Below are positions 22,473 to 31,919 of a DNA stretch of 64,000 bases, one piece after another. Within the stretch, counting starts at the first letter, position 1. Each line of letters begins with the position of its first letter. A program made the translations under genes and the position numbers. The notes under the pieces are model-generated. The model saw only the letters and a program-made list of their open reading frames with translations. It did not search any database and had not been told where the DNA came from. The DNA comes from Pseudoalteromonas sp. GCY. GTDB taxonomy: Bacteria; Pseudomonadota; Gammaproteobacteria; Enterobacterales; Alteromonadaceae. The DNA lies in the NCBI RefSeq assembly GCF_016695175.1, contig NZ_CP068023.1, positions 2,309,501-2,373,500 on the forward strand. The letters are read 5' to 3'.

Positions 22473-23012
22473 TTAATCCAAATGAAGAATGAGTACGCAA
22501 TGTTCAGCGCCGCTGTGCATGCACTGTGGATGTTCAATTTTTAGTTTGCGACTGTAAAACTGTGCGGCACCATAAAGTAGCCCTTCCGCACAAAAACACA
22601 ATTTACGATTCGAGCAGTACTCTAATACGATAGTTTTGTCATCTTTCACTATCGCCGAAATTGAGGGTAGGTTAGGTTCGTCGTAAAGCTTTTTTACCTC
22701 CATGTGTATCACACTATCGATAGATAAAACCAACTCTTCAAACGACGTAAATTTTGATGAGATACCTTTATGCTTTTCCGCCAAAAAACCAAATAATGAT
22801 TGTCCGAAAATGGCCAATACATCTGTCAATGGCTTATTCAATTTGTCAGCGACGCCTTGTGCTAACGCAAATAACTCTGCATCTGGATAGGATGTAGGGG
22901 AAACATAAACCCTCCCCTCAGGCGCATGTGCTTCGAGTAACTCATCCCAAGCTTGCATGCCAATCGCTTCTACAACTAATTCTTCTAAACCTCTAAATAT
23001 CACGCCGCGCAT
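22473..23012 (-). CDS. hnoX: H-NOX heme nitric-oxide sensor
   Basis: 179 residues, an H-NOX (HNOB) domain. Proximal heme ligand H103 is in VIHMEVKKLY, and the propionate-binding Y-x-S-x-R motif is Y132-C-S134-N-R136. The heme-pocket loop YPDAELF and IFGQSLFGFLA are conserved. C139, H161, C164 and C172 match the positions that hold zinc in some gammaproteobacterial H-NOX proteins. The start is the ATG giving MRGVIFRG; an upstream TTG is less likely. It is the first gene of a cluster with the kinase 4 bases downstream. Confidence 0.95.
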   Translation of the reverse strand: MRGVIFRGLEELVVEAIGMQAWDELLEAHAPEGRVYVSPTSYPDAELFALAQGVADKLNKPLTDVLAIFGQSLFGFLAEKHKGISSKFTSFEELVLSIDSVIHMEVKKLYDEPNLPSISAIVKDDKTIVLEYCSNRKLCFCAEGLLYGAAQFYSRKLKIEHPQCMHSGAEHCVLILHLD

Positions 23013-23061
23013 TAAACTCTCCCTTAACAAAGTTGCTGCGTTATATAGTCAAGACTCACCT

Positions 23062-23095
23062 CGAAACAAGCCTTTGAATTAACTAACTTGTTTCG
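23062..23095. promoter_or_regulatory. Inverted repeat upstream of hnoX
   Basis: CGAAACAAG (23062-23070) and CTTGTTTCG (23087-23095) form a perfect 9-bp dyad with a 16-bp spacer, between the orphan gene's stop and the hnoX start. With no T run on the minus strand it looks more like an operator or RNA structure than a terminator. Confidence 0.4.
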
Positions 23096-23142
23096 TTCTT
23101 AATTAAGTGTAGAACAATATTTGGGATGTAATAGATCTTTCT

Positions 23143-24540
23143 CTATTCAGCTAAAGGAGTTTGTTCGTCAAGTTCAATTGTATCGAGTTCAATTCTTTCA
23201 AGCATAGACATATTGAGAAAGTTATCTAACTCCTCATTATGCGCAAATACCTTTTCTTTTATGCCTTGATAGTAGTCATTTACAATTTCAGTTAAATTGC
23301 GCTCCATCCAAGTTTCGACAGAGTCTGAGCGTTTAAACGCATCGGGGTTTTCTTCCACATCTTCTAAAATAGATAGCCACATATTGAGTTCAGCTCGCAC
23401 TGGCATACCTTCTGACTGCTCCATTACGTCATTCATCCAACCGAGTCCCTGATTTTCGTAGGCTTTTATCAGCTGATTGTATAACCTACTTTTTTCGTTA
23501 TCGTCAGCTGGTGCACCTTTAAATTTAACGTATTCTCGATTGTCAGTTCTAAAGTATTCGGTGTTCTCATTTTCGTAATTGAGTTTGCTCAATCTTGCGA
23601 ACAGGTTATTCGGCTCTCGCGTATCCACTTCGTTTAACATTTCAATAAAAGTAGTTCGGTCATTTGCCTTAACCAAGGTTGCCATATCTAGCATGCCACG
23701 ACTCGTATCAAAATCAGAATTTGCTAAATGCGTGTTCAGGTCTAAAAGATCACCATCTGAGAATTTGTTATCAATGATAAATTTTGCATAGTCATTTAAT
23801 AACTGGTTGTTCATGTCTCCATACGCATTAAATTGGTCGAAAAGATCTGCCTCTCGTACAGTTAAGTCCATGTCTGCTCTACCGTCTTCATCCAATAGAT
23901 AAGCTGGCAACGCTGGATCTGAAAAAACTTTGTTTTCAGCCTGTTCCATTAAGCTAGACATGGTTTTTACGGTATCTTTTAATAAGTCATCAGACATACT
24001 GCTCAGTTTATCAATCAACTTTTCTGAGTAGTCTTCACCCCTTTGACCAAAGCTGTTAACACTAAGTGACTGAACGATAAAATCGGTGAGCTGACCAAGC
24101 TCTTCATCAGTTAATCTGTTAGCCACGTCTAGAAGCGATTCTGTGGGCTTGAAGTGTGCAAATTTAATCTGTTGTTCTTCATTCAAACGGTCAAAGATTG
24201 CCAAAAATTCATCAATTTTTTCTCGGCCTTCAAAGTCACCGTAAGTATCTTTATAGATACGACCATTTTCATCCGTCCCTATGTGCTCTCGGTGAATACC
24301 GTAACTTTTCATGCCTAACATTCTGAATTCAAAATTACGCATAAAGTCTCTATCATATGAGACAGGTGATTCGGTGTAGGAAAAATCAATTGTGAACTCA
24401 CTATTCACATCTGGAAATTGGGATACCTCTTCATCAGGTCTATCTTTTGCGAGCGTTTTGAGTGCGTCTTGCATTTCTTTCGACGAAGATGGAACACCAA
24501 CACTGCCATGGTTGGTGTGAAATTGTGGCTTTATATTCAT
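23143..24540 (-). CDS. Uncharacterised 465-residue acidic protein
   Basis: No family was recognised. It has no signal peptide or membrane helix, is very rich in Asp, Glu and Asn, and looks largely helical. Several runs such as LTDEELGQLTDFIVQSL, LSSMSDDLLKDTVKTM and FSDGDLLDLNTHLANS share a short amphipathic pattern with acidic residues at turns, hinting at a helical repeat. The N-terminal 50 residues look disordered. It sits upstream of hnoX on the same strand with a 130-base gap, so shared function is only a possibility. Confidence 0.8.
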   Translation of the reverse strand: MNIKPQFHTNHGSVGVPSSSKEMQDALKTLAKDRPDEEVSQFPDVNSEFTIDFSYTESPVSYDRDFMRNFEFRMLGMKSYGIHREHIGTDENGRIYKDTYGDFEGREKIDEFLAIFDRLNEEQQIKFAHFKPTESLLDVANRLTDEELGQLTDFIVQSLSVNSFGQRGEDYSEKLIDKLSSMSDDLLKDTVKTMSSLMEQAENKVFSDPALPAYLLDEDGRADMDLTVREADLFDQFNAYGDMNNQLLNDYAKFIIDNKFSDGDLLDLNTHLANSDFDTSRGMLDMATLVKANDRTTFIEMLNEVDTREPNNLFARLSKLNYENENTEYFRTDNREYVKFKGAPADDNEKSRLYNQLIKAYENQGLGWMNDVMEQSEGMPVRAELNMWLSILEDVEENPDAFKRSDSVETWMERNLTEIVNDYYQGIKEKVFAHNEELDNFLNMSMLERIELDTIELDEQTPLAE

Positions 24541-24639
24541 AACCTATATCCTTGTTACAAATTCAATTTACCGCGGAGTTATTAAACGTTATCGACCCAC
24601 ATAGAATAAACTTTACCCAATTTTGCTCCTATTTGAGAA

Positions 24640-24936
24640 TTACCTAATGTAGCTCGCCAAAATGTCAAACCCACTGACGCTATCTTCAAAGTATCGCGCT
24701 TTTACCTCTACATATTCAGCATCACTGAAGAAGGACTCCATTGAAGCTTGATCAGGAAAGTATATGGTAAAAAGTCGATTAGCTTGGCACTATCCCTCGG
24801 TTTGAAGGGTTTCTGCAATATGAAAATCGTTACTAAATCCACCACCATATTGTCTTAAGATCGGCTTCATCGCTTCACGATATTTGGCATATCGCTCGCT
24901 GTTATGAATTTCCATCGCCACTAACATCTCATACAT
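24640..24936 (-). pseudogene. DUF1330-like gene interrupted by an in-frame amber codon
   Basis: Reading from ATG at 24936, the frame gives MYEMLVAMEIHNSERYAKYR..., a DUF1330-type start. It meets TAG at 24792-24790 (codon 49) and then continues in the same frame with ANRLFTIYFPDQ and FFSDAEYVEVKARYF to a TAA at 24642-24640. The total of 98 codons is the normal family length, so a single substitution appears to have broken an otherwise intact gene. Readthrough cannot be excluded. Confidence 0.65.
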
Positions 24937-24965
24937 AATTTAGCCCTTTTAAAGTAGTTATTATC

Positions 24966-25355
24966 TTAACATTGCTCATAAAGCTCCAGCGGCAAACCAT
25001 CAGGATCGCTGAAAAAGGTAAACCGTTTGCCTGTATATTCATCTATTCGAACAGGCTCTACAGCAACTTGATACTGCAAAAGGTGTGCAATACAAGCATC
25101 GATATCTGATACGCTAAATGCTAAATGTCTCAGCCCTTGCGCCTCTGGATGTGATGGTCGTTTTGGAGGATTTGGAAACGAAAACAACTCAATCTGGCTC
25201 CCATCAGGCAACGCAAGATCTAATTTATAGGACGCTCTATCTTTTCGATAGTTCTCATTGAGTACGCGCAAACCAAGTACTTCGGTATAAAACGCCTTTG
25301 ATCTTTGGTAGTCAGAACAAATAACAGCGACGTGATGTATCCTAGATAACTTCAA
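24966..25355 (-). CDS. VOC-family protein, YaeR/GloA2-like
   Basis: 129 residues of the vicinal-oxygen-chelate (glyoxalase/dioxygenase) fold. Metal ligands are visible as the His in IHHVAVICSDY, the Glu in QIELFSFP, the His in GLRHLAFSV and the Glu in LPLELYEQ. The sequence parallels E. coli YaeR closely (KRFTFFSDPDGLPLELYEQ). The physiological substrate of YaeR is not established, so methylglyoxal activity should not be assumed. Confidence 0.88.
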   Translation of the reverse strand: MKLSRIHHVAVICSDYQRSKAFYTEVLGLRVLNENYRKDRASYKLDLALPDGSQIELFSFPNPPKRPSHPEAQGLRHLAFSVSDIDACIAHLLQYQVAVEPVRIDEYTGKRFTFFSDPDGLPLELYEQC

Positions 25356-25390
25356 GCGCTTCTCCTAACTAATTAAATGTCTTTCAAATA

Positions 25391-25416
25391 AAAAAGCGGC
25401 AATTTGCATTGCCGCT
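25391..25416 (-). terminator. Terminator of the ivd operon
   Basis: AGCGGCAAT-TTGC-ATTGCCGCT, followed on the minus strand by TTTTT. It lies about 60 bases past the last ivd gene and isolates yaeR. Confidence 0.85.
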
Positions 25417-25473
25417 TCACACACTCAAGTAGGAACTTGGACTACACATTGTAAAACCAAGCCTATTTTTTCA

Positions 25474-26235
25474 TTACAAGCGAATGCCGCCGTCAATCTC
25501 AACGACACGTCCCGTAAAGAAATCGTTTTCAATAATATATTTTGCAGTATGGGCAATTTCTTGCGCTTCGCCAAGACGCCCAACTGGCTTCATTTTCACT
25601 AGACGCTCTTTAGCTTCAGGCTTCATTGCATCGGTCATTTTTGTACGGATAACACCTGGTGCAATTGCGCCCACGCGAATACCAAAACGACCTAACTCTT
25701 TAGCCCAACTGGTAGTCATCGCAACGACACCAGACTTTGCCGCTGAATAATTGGTTTGTCCCATATTACCAGCGCGTGCAACGCTCGACATATTAATGAT
25801 CACGCCACCATTACCCGCTTCTACCATTTTGACAGCAGCTTCGCGGCCGCACAGGAACACACCTGTGAGATTGACATCAATAACGGATTGAAATTGCGAA
25901 AGCGACATTTTATCGATGACTAGCCCGTCTTTTGCTTTGAGTAGCAAACCGTCACGCAAAATACCCGCATTATTAATTAATACCGAAATATCTCCGAAGT
26001 CATTTACGATGGCATTAAACACATTTTCCACGTCTGATTCTTGACTAACATTAGCGACATACGTGTTAACTTGTGTGCCAAATTGAGCAAGCTCGCGCTT
26101 CGCTTCTGCCAAAACGTCCTCTTGCATATCAATCAGGGCAAGTTTTGCCCCATGTTTTGCCATTTCAGTCGCCATGGCAAGACCTAAGCCTTGCGCACCA
26201 CCGGTGATCACAACTGTTTTATTGTTAATATCCAT
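25474..26235 (-). CDS. ivdG: SDR-family 3-hydroxyacyl-CoA dehydrogenase
   Basis: 253 residues, classical SDR: TGGAQGLG cofactor loop, NNAG, and catalytic Ser (MSSVA) with Y-S-A-A-K. Asp in LIDMQED suggests NAD preference. Its position as last gene of a valine/isoleucine operon fits 3-hydroxy-2-methylbutyryl-CoA dehydrogenase of isoleucine breakdown (ivdG in Shewanella-type nomenclature). That substrate is inferred from context; the sequence alone says only SDR. It begins 6 bases after mmsB. Confidence 0.88.
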   Translation of the reverse strand: MDINNKTVVITGGAQGLGLAMATEMAKHGAKLALIDMQEDVLAEAKRELAQFGTQVNTYVANVSQESDVENVFNAIVNDFGDISVLINNAGILRDGLLLKAKDGLVIDKMSLSQFQSVIDVNLTGVFLCGREAAVKMVEAGNGGVIINMSSVARAGNMGQTNYSAAKSGVVAMTTSWAKELGRFGIRVGAIAPGVIRTKMTDAMKPEAKERLVKMKPVGRLGEAQEIAHTAKYIIENDFFTGRVVEIDGGIRL

Positions 26236-26241
26236 AGTGTC

Positions 26242-27129
26242 CTATTTCTCTGAATAAAGCTTAAAAATCGCACTAAAGTCTTCACTGCCTTTACCTTGAT
26301 TTTGCATCAAGTTATACAGATTCTTCGCCAGCGCCCCCATGGGCGTCGCAGAATTCGTTTGCTGCGCAGATTGCATCGCAAGGCCAAGATCTTTAGCCAT
26401 TAAATCAACCATAAAGCCCGGCTTATAACCGTTCGAAGAAGGCACATTTTCTAGTACATCAGGACATGGGTTGTATAGCTCTAGCGTCCAGTTACGACCA
26501 GAGCTGTTTAGCATAATTTCGCTCAATACTTTAGGATCTAAGCCATGATCTACACCCATTTGCAGCGCTTCACTTGTGCCCGCCATAAGTATTGATAACA
26601 GCATATTGTTACATATCTTAGCGACTTGTCCCGCACCAATATCTCCAGCATGGAAGATATTCTTACCCATATTGGTCAGTACCACATGTGCACGTTCAAA
26701 GTCTGCTTTATTACCACCGACAATAAAAGTTAAGGTACCGGCCGCTGCACCTGCCACACCGCCAGACACAGGCGCATCGACAAATGAAATACCTGACTCT
26801 GCCAACTTGTTGCCAACAAACTGAGCGGATCCAGCATCAATGGTCGAGCAATCAATTACTTGTGTATTTTTACTAAGGTAGTTAATTAATCCGTCATCGC
26901 CTGTATACACTGCTCGAACATGTTTGCCTGCAGGCAGCATACTGATCACATAATCGGCTTCGCGACATACATCGCTCACAACCGTCGCTTTCGTCGCGCC
27001 ACTTGCTTCAAGCGTGGCAACGGCCTCAGGGTTCAAATCGAATACACATACTTGGTGGCCAGCCTTTAATAGGTTAATGGCCATTGGACCACCCATATTA
27101 CCTAAGCCGATAAATCCTACTTGTGCCAT
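26242..27129 (-). CDS. mmsB: 3-hydroxyisobutyrate dehydrogenase
   Basis: Oxidises 3-hydroxyisobutyrate to methylmalonate semialdehyde with NAD in valine catabolism. 295 residues. GFIGLGNMGGPMA is the Rossmann loop and family signature. DAPVSGGVAGAAAGTLTFIVGG is the substrate-binding block, and the catalytic Lys is in GAGQVAKICNN. Its product is the substrate of MmsA encoded four genes upstream. Confidence 0.95.
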   Translation of the reverse strand: MAQVGFIGLGNMGGPMAINLLKAGHQVCVFDLNPEAVATLEASGATKATVVSDVCREADYVISMLPAGKHVRAVYTGDDGLINYLSKNTQVIDCSTIDAGSAQFVGNKLAESGISFVDAPVSGGVAGAAAGTLTFIVGGNKADFERAHVVLTNMGKNIFHAGDIGAGQVAKICNNMLLSILMAGTSEALQMGVDHGLDPKVLSEIMLNSSGRNWTLELYNPCPDVLENVPSSNGYKPGFMVDLMAKDLGLAMQSAQQTNSATPMGALAKNLYNLMQNQGKGSEDFSAIFKLYSEK

Positions 27130-27141
27130 TTAAGTCACTCC

Positions 27142-28281
27142 TTATAAGTCACGCAATGGGTGATCGTTTTCATCCCAGCGAGGTGCAAAAAAGCGTTCTA
27201 TCGCATCGTCTGTAACCTCGGCGACAGATTTAAATCGCCAATTTGGCTTGCCATCTTTATCAATAAGCAACGCACGAACACCTTCTTGAAACTCACCAAA
27301 CTCGCCAGCCGTTACCGACATTCCTAACTCCTGCTTAAAACAGTCTCTTAGTGTTTTGCCTGCACTTCTAGTGAGCTGCGCTTTAACCAATGCTGCACTT
27401 AATGGTGAACCATGCTTTAATGCTGCCTGTGCCTTGCTTAGCCATTTGTTGTCAGTGCTATCCAACGCCAAAATAAACTCAACCTGCTCTGATAACTCAC
27501 TTTTCTCATCAAGCGCTTCGAATACTTTGATAAGCGGTTTAATTTCGCTTTTTGGCGGCGCATGAGACGCTTCATCTAGTGACAACAGCAACTGAGTAAG
27601 CTTTTCATGATTTAATACATTGGTTTTGCCCCAGTTCACTTCAACTAGGTTTTGTAACAGTAAGCTCAGCTTTTCTGAGTCCATAAAATGGTCGGCGAGC
27701 CCAACCAGCTTGGCATCCGCAGCGTTGATGTTTGCAGCGGTGAGACCTAGGAATAGTCCAACGCCTTTTGGCATCTTATTGAGGAAATAGCTCCCACCAA
27801 CATCAGGGTATAAACCAATGGTGATTTCCGGCATAGCGATGCGCGACGTTTCTGTCATCACTTTATGGCTTGCGCCAGCCGTTAAGCCCAGTCCGCCACC
27901 CATGATGATGCCATTACCCCATAGTAGGATTGGCTTATCATAGTTATGGATTTGATAATCTAACCGGTACTCTTCACTGAAAAAGGTTTCGATTAATGCG
28001 TTACTCGTATCAGACGACATTTCGCGATATAAACTCACGACATCGCCGCCGGCACAAAACGCCTTCTCTCCAGCACCTTTTAGCATAACCATTGCTATTT
28101 GCGGGTCGTTTGCCCAAGCGTCTAGTTGTGGCGCGAGCAAACGGATCATATCGAGGTTTAAGGCATTTAACGCTTTTGGTGCATTTAATGTCGCCAGCGC
28201 TATTTTCATCCCGTTATGGCACGTTGCCTGTTCGAATATAACCGGCGCCTCTTCGTGATTTATTAGCTCAAATTCAATCAT
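27142..28281 (-). CDS. 3-hydroxyisobutyryl-CoA hydrolase
   Basis: 379 residues, a crotonase-fold hydrolase (HIBCH type) that releases 3-hydroxyisobutyrate from its CoA ester in valine breakdown. Crotonase features are clear (CAGGDVVSLYRE; IMGGGLGLTAGASHKV; PEITIGLYPDVGGSYFLNK). The C-terminal extension of about 120 residues distinguishes it from simple hydratases. The ATG at 28281 overlaps the preceding stop as TAATG, favoured over an upstream TTG. Confidence 0.93.
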   Translation of the reverse strand: MIEFELINHEEAPVIFEQATCHNGMKIALATLNAPKALNALNLDMIRLLAPQLDAWANDPQIAMVMLKGAGEKAFCAGGDVVSLYREMSSDTSNALIETFFSEEYRLDYQIHNYDKPILLWGNGIIMGGGLGLTAGASHKVMTETSRIAMPEITIGLYPDVGGSYFLNKMPKGVGLFLGLTAANINAADAKLVGLADHFMDSEKLSLLLQNLVEVNWGKTNVLNHEKLTQLLLSLDEASHAPPKSEIKPLIKVFEALDEKSELSEQVEFILALDSTDNKWLSKAQAALKHGSPLSAALVKAQLTRSAGKTLRDCFKQELGMSVTAGEFGEFQEGVRALLIDKDGKPNWRFKSVAEVTDDAIERFFAPRWDENDHPLRDL

Positions 28282-29057
28282 TAGCCATTTACCCAATTCG
28301 CTTTGCGCTTCTCTAAAAACGCGTTTACGCCTTCTTTTTGATCTTGCGTATCGAATAGTGTTACGAAGAGTTCGCGTTCAAGTGGCAGTGCACTATTGAT
28401 CGTGCCAGAGCGGCCTTTTTGAATGAGGGCTTTACAAGCCGTCACCGCAACTGGACTTTGATCTTCTACTTTCTTAGCAAGTTCAAGCGCAGCTTCCAGT
28501 GCTTTACCCTGCTCGACCACTTCTTCAACTAAGCCAATTTGCTGTGCTTTATCGGCTTTTAAGCGTTCACCGCATAAAATCATACGTTTTGCCCAGCCTT
28601 CACCCACAAGCCAAGACAAGTTTTGTGTACCGCCAGCACAAGGTAATAAACCGACTTTCGCTTCTGGGAGTGCCATTTGTGCTTGAGCTTCGGCGATGCG
28701 GATATCGCATGCCAGCGCCACTTCTAAGCCACCACCCATTGCAAAACCATTGATAGCAGCAATAGATACGCCTCTAAAGTCGCTGAGTGTTTCAAACGCT
28801 TCACCAAATACTCGAGACATATCCGCAGCGACTCCTTTGTCGCCGTCAGCAAATACGTTTAGATCCGCACCTGCTGAAAAGAACTTTTCACCTTCACCAG
28901 TGATCACTAACGAATAGATTTCTTTATCTGCGTTCAATTCGATTACTAGATTTTTAAGTGCAGTTAGTGTGTCTTTTGTCCACGTATTCGCGGGTGGATT
29001 TGACATAGTAACAACGGCAGTATGGCCTTGTTTTTCGAGTTTTAATTGTGCAGTCAT
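28281..29057 (-). CDS. Enoyl-CoA hydratase (methacrylyl-/tiglyl-CoA)
   Basis: 258 residues, crotonase family. Oxyanion-hole segments FSAGADLNVFADG and INGFAMGGGLEVALACDIRIA and the catalytic-Glu region ALPEAKVGLLPCAGGTQ are present. By context it hydrates methacrylyl-CoA (valine) and tiglyl-CoA (isoleucine). It overlaps the hydrolase gene by one base and follows the acyl-CoA dehydrogenase by 10 bases. Confidence 0.92.
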   Translation of the reverse strand: MTAQLKLEKQGHTAVVTMSNPPANTWTKDTLTALKNLVIELNADKEIYSLVITGEGEKFFSAGADLNVFADGDKGVAADMSRVFGEAFETLSDFRGVSIAAINGFAMGGGLEVALACDIRIAEAQAQMALPEAKVGLLPCAGGTQNLSWLVGEGWAKRMILCGERLKADKAQQIGLVEEVVEQGKALEAALELAKKVEDQSPVAVTACKALIQKGRSGTINSALPLERELFVTLFDTQDQKEGVNAFLEKRKANWVNG

Positions 29058-29067
29058 GATGCTCTCC

Positions 29068-30225
29068 TTATAGGACGCTTGCCGCGCCTTCAGCTAAGAT
29101 CCGACGTGCAATAATTACACGCATGATTTCGTTTGTACCTTCAAGGATCTGATGAACACGTACGTCACGTAGATGACGTTCAAGTGGATATTCTTTGATA
29201 TACCCGTAACCACCATGGATTTGCAGTGCATCATCACACACCTTAGTGCCAACATCAGTGGCAAAACGCTTCGCCATTGCGCAATAAGTGGTCTTTTCTG
29301 GGTCATTGCTATCAAGCTTAAATGCCGCAAGTCGAACCATTTGGCGCGCAGCCACAAGTTCTGTATTCATATCTGCGATTTTAAATTGCAATGCTTGGAA
29401 TGCCGCTAACGGCTTACCAAACTGAGAACGCTCTTGCATATACTGCTTGGCGGTATTGAGTGCTTGCTGGGCTGTACCAATCGAGCAAGTCGCAATATTA
29501 ATACGGCCACCGTCAAGGCCTTGCATCGCAAATTTGAAGCCTTCACCTTCTTGGCCTAGCAGGTTGGCAGCTGGGATACGGACATTTTCAAGCGTGATAA
29601 GGCGCGTAGGCTGAGCGTTCCAACCCATTTTTTCTTCTGCTTTGCCATAAATAACGCCGTCAGCATCGGCAGGGACAACAAAAGCTGAAATACCTTTTGG
29701 ACCTGCTTCACCGGTTCTTGCCATTACCACCAATACGTCTGTTTCACCCGCACCTGATATAAACATCTTAGAGCCAGATAAAACGTACTCGTCGCCTTCT
29801 TTTGTTGCTTTTGTTTTCAGCGATGCGGCATCAGAGCCAGAACCAGGCTCTGTTAGACAGTAAGAAGCCAGTAGCTCACCTGTTACTAACTGATCCATAT
29901 ATTTTGCTTTGGTTTCTTCCGTTGCAAAGCTCGCTATCATCCACGTTGCCATGTTATGGATAGTCAACATGGCAGTAGTCGCTGTACAACCCATAGAAAG
30001 TTGCTCAAAAATAATACTTGAGTCAAGGCGAGATAAACCCAGACCACCTGTCTCTTCTGGCGTATATAGACCGCAAAAACCAAGCTCACCTGCTTTTTGA
30101 ATTACGTCTTTTGGAAAAATGTGCTCTTGATCCCATTTTGCTGCATGTGGAGCAAGCTCGCTCATTGCAAATTGGTGCGCCATGTCGGCAAATGCTTGTT
30201 GATCTTCGTTTAGGTTATAGTCCAC
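29068..30225 (-). CDS. Branched-chain acyl-CoA dehydrogenase (isobutyryl-CoA type)
   Basis: FAD enzyme oxidising isobutyryl-CoA and probably 2-methylbutyryl-CoA. 385 residues when started at the GTG at 30225 (MDYNLNEDQQAFADMA), which has GAGAGG 6-7 bases upstream and matches the family. A GTG nine codons earlier is less likely. CLTEPGSGSDAASLKT and HQILEGTNEIMRVIIAR, with the catalytic-Glu segment EGT, are intact. Confidence 0.92.
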   Translation of the reverse strand: MDYNLNEDQQAFADMAHQFAMSELAPHAAKWDQEHIFPKDVIQKAGELGFCGLYTPEETGGLGLSRLDSSIIFEQLSMGCTATTAMLTIHNMATWMIASFATEETKAKYMDQLVTGELLASYCLTEPGSGSDAASLKTKATKEGDEYVLSGSKMFISGAGETDVLVVMARTGEAGPKGISAFVVPADADGVIYGKAEEKMGWNAQPTRLITLENVRIPAANLLGQEGEGFKFAMQGLDGGRINIATCSIGTAQQALNTAKQYMQERSQFGKPLAAFQALQFKIADMNTELVAARQMVRLAAFKLDSNDPEKTTYCAMAKRFATDVGTKVCDDALQIHGGYGYIKEYPLERHLRDVRVHQILEGTNEIMRVIIARRILAEGAASVL

Positions 30226-30332
30226 GCTAGACCTCTCTTGCTGTTCTGACACCCTGAATGTGTGTCGGTAATTCTTATCGTTTTGGTAAAAAATAGCGTG
30301 CTCCCCCTGCAGAGCACGCTATGCAATATGAG

Positions 30333-31823
30333 TTATCTAAGGTTGATACTCATATTTGGACCACTGACAGCCTCATCGTCAAACCAACGTGAGGTAATCG
30401 TTTTAGTTTCTGTATAGAAACGCACGCCTTGCTTACCATAGGTGTGTTGGTCGCCATAGAATGAATTCTTCCAACCGGTAAATGAGAAGAACGGCAATGG
30501 CACTGGAATAGGAATATTAATGCCTACCTGACCCACTTCGATTTCACGCTGGAACTTACGTGCTGCGCCACCGCTTGCAGTGAATAATGAGGTGCCGTTA
30601 CCGTATGGGTTGTTATTAATAAGCGTAATTGCTTCATCTAAACTATCGACAAAGACACAGCAAAGGACTGGGCCAAAGATTTCTTCTTTGTAGATATCCA
30701 TTTCAGTTGTGACATTTGAAAACAGGGTGGGACCTACCCAGTTACCATTTTCATAACCCTCAACTGTAAAATCAGAGCCATCTAGCAAACAAGTTGCGCC
30801 TTGCTGCTTACCACTGTCAATCAGCGACAGAATACGCGCTTTAGCCTGCGACGTTGTTTGCGGACCATAAGCGGCTTCAGGATCATCCCAAACGCCAGGA
30901 CGAACCTTCGCCATTGCGTCTTTAAGTTCCTCTACCCACTGTTGTGATTGCCCAACAAACACGGCAACTGAGATCCCCATACAGCGCTGACCACCCGCGC
31001 CAACCGAAGAGCCAACCAGGTTATTGATCACTTGTTCTTTTTTCGCATCGGGCATAATAACCATGTGGTTTTTCGCACCAACACACGCTTGAACCCGTTT
31101 GAGATTTTGCGTACCTTTGCTGTAAATGTACTGACCAACACCACAAGAACCCACGAAAGAAATCGCGCGAATTTCCGGCGCTTCAAGGATTTGGTCAACC
31201 TGATCCTTACTACCGTGTACTACCTGTAGTACGCCTTTTGGCGCACCGGCTTCTTCAAACAATTCAACCAAGCGCATTGGCGTTAGTGGATCTTGCTCTG
31301 ATGGCTTAAGTACAAAGGTGTTACCACATACAATTGCCATTGGGAACATCCACAGCGGGATCATTGCAGGGAAGTTAAATGGCGTAATACCCGCACAAAC
31401 GCCCAGCGGTTGGGTATATGAATAGGTGTCGATATTGCGGGCAACGTTTTCTACCGTCTCACCCATCATCATTGAAGGGGCATTACATGCTTGCTCAACC
31501 ACTTCAATACCACGCCATACATCACCTTTCGCATCTTCAAAAGTTTTGCCTAGTTCATGGCAAATGATGGTTGCGATTTCTTCTTGGTGCTCTTTAAGAA
31601 GCGCCGCATAACGCATCATAATTCGCGCACGCTCAGTTACCGGAACATTACGCCACGTTTTAAATGCTTCTTGAGCTGAATGAATTGCAGCTTGTACTTC
31701 TTCGTTAGTAGCACAAGGTACTTTTGCTAATACTTCTTGATTAGCCGGATTAACAACGTCTAACCATTTGTCAGACTGAGACTGTGAAAATTCACCGTTG
31801 ATGTATAAAGGTACTTGGTGCAT
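30333..31823 (-). CDS. mmsA: Methylmalonate-semialdehyde dehydrogenase (acylating)
   Basis: CoA-dependent aldehyde dehydrogenase converting methylmalonate semialdehyde to propionyl-CoA at the end of valine breakdown. 496 residues. The nucleophile is in [12 protein letters not shown] (Cys about 283). [11 protein letters not shown] and the acylating-subfamily ending [19 protein letters not shown] are diagnostic. GGGGAGGAG lies about 7 bases before the ATG. A 96-base gap separates it from the thiolase, and another of about 107 bases separates it from the dehydrogenase gene. Confidence 0.96.
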   Translation of the reverse strand: MHQVPLYINGEFSQSQSDKWLDVVNPANQEVLAKVPCATNEEVQAAIHSAQEAFKTWRNVPVTERARIMMRYAALLKEHQEEIATIICHELGKTFEDAKGDVWRGIEVVEQACNAPSMMMGETVENVARNIDTYSYTQPLGVCAGITPFNFPAMIPLWMFPMAIVCGNTFVLKPSEQDPLTPMRLVELFEEAGAPKGVLQVVHGSKDQVDQILEAPEIRAISFVGSCGVGQYIYSKGTQNLKRVQACVGAKNHMVIMPDAKKEQVINNLVGSSVGAGGQRCMGISVAVFVGQSQQWVEELKDAMAKVRPGVWDDPEAAYGPQTTSQAKARILSLIDSGKQQGATCLLDGSDFTVEGYENGNWVGPTLFSNVTTEMDIYKEEIFGPVLCCVFVDSLDEAITLINNNPYGNGTSLFTASGGAARKFQREIEVGQVGINIPIPVPLPFFSFTGWKNSFYGDQHTYGKQGVRFYTETKTITSRWFDDEAVSGPNMSINLR

Positions 31824-31919
31824 GAAGCACTCCTCCCCATAAAACGAGTTTATGCGCTGCGTGAATGATTAGAATTATGGAAAACGCAGCGCCCCTTGAA
31901 CGAAATAAATTGCAGTAAC

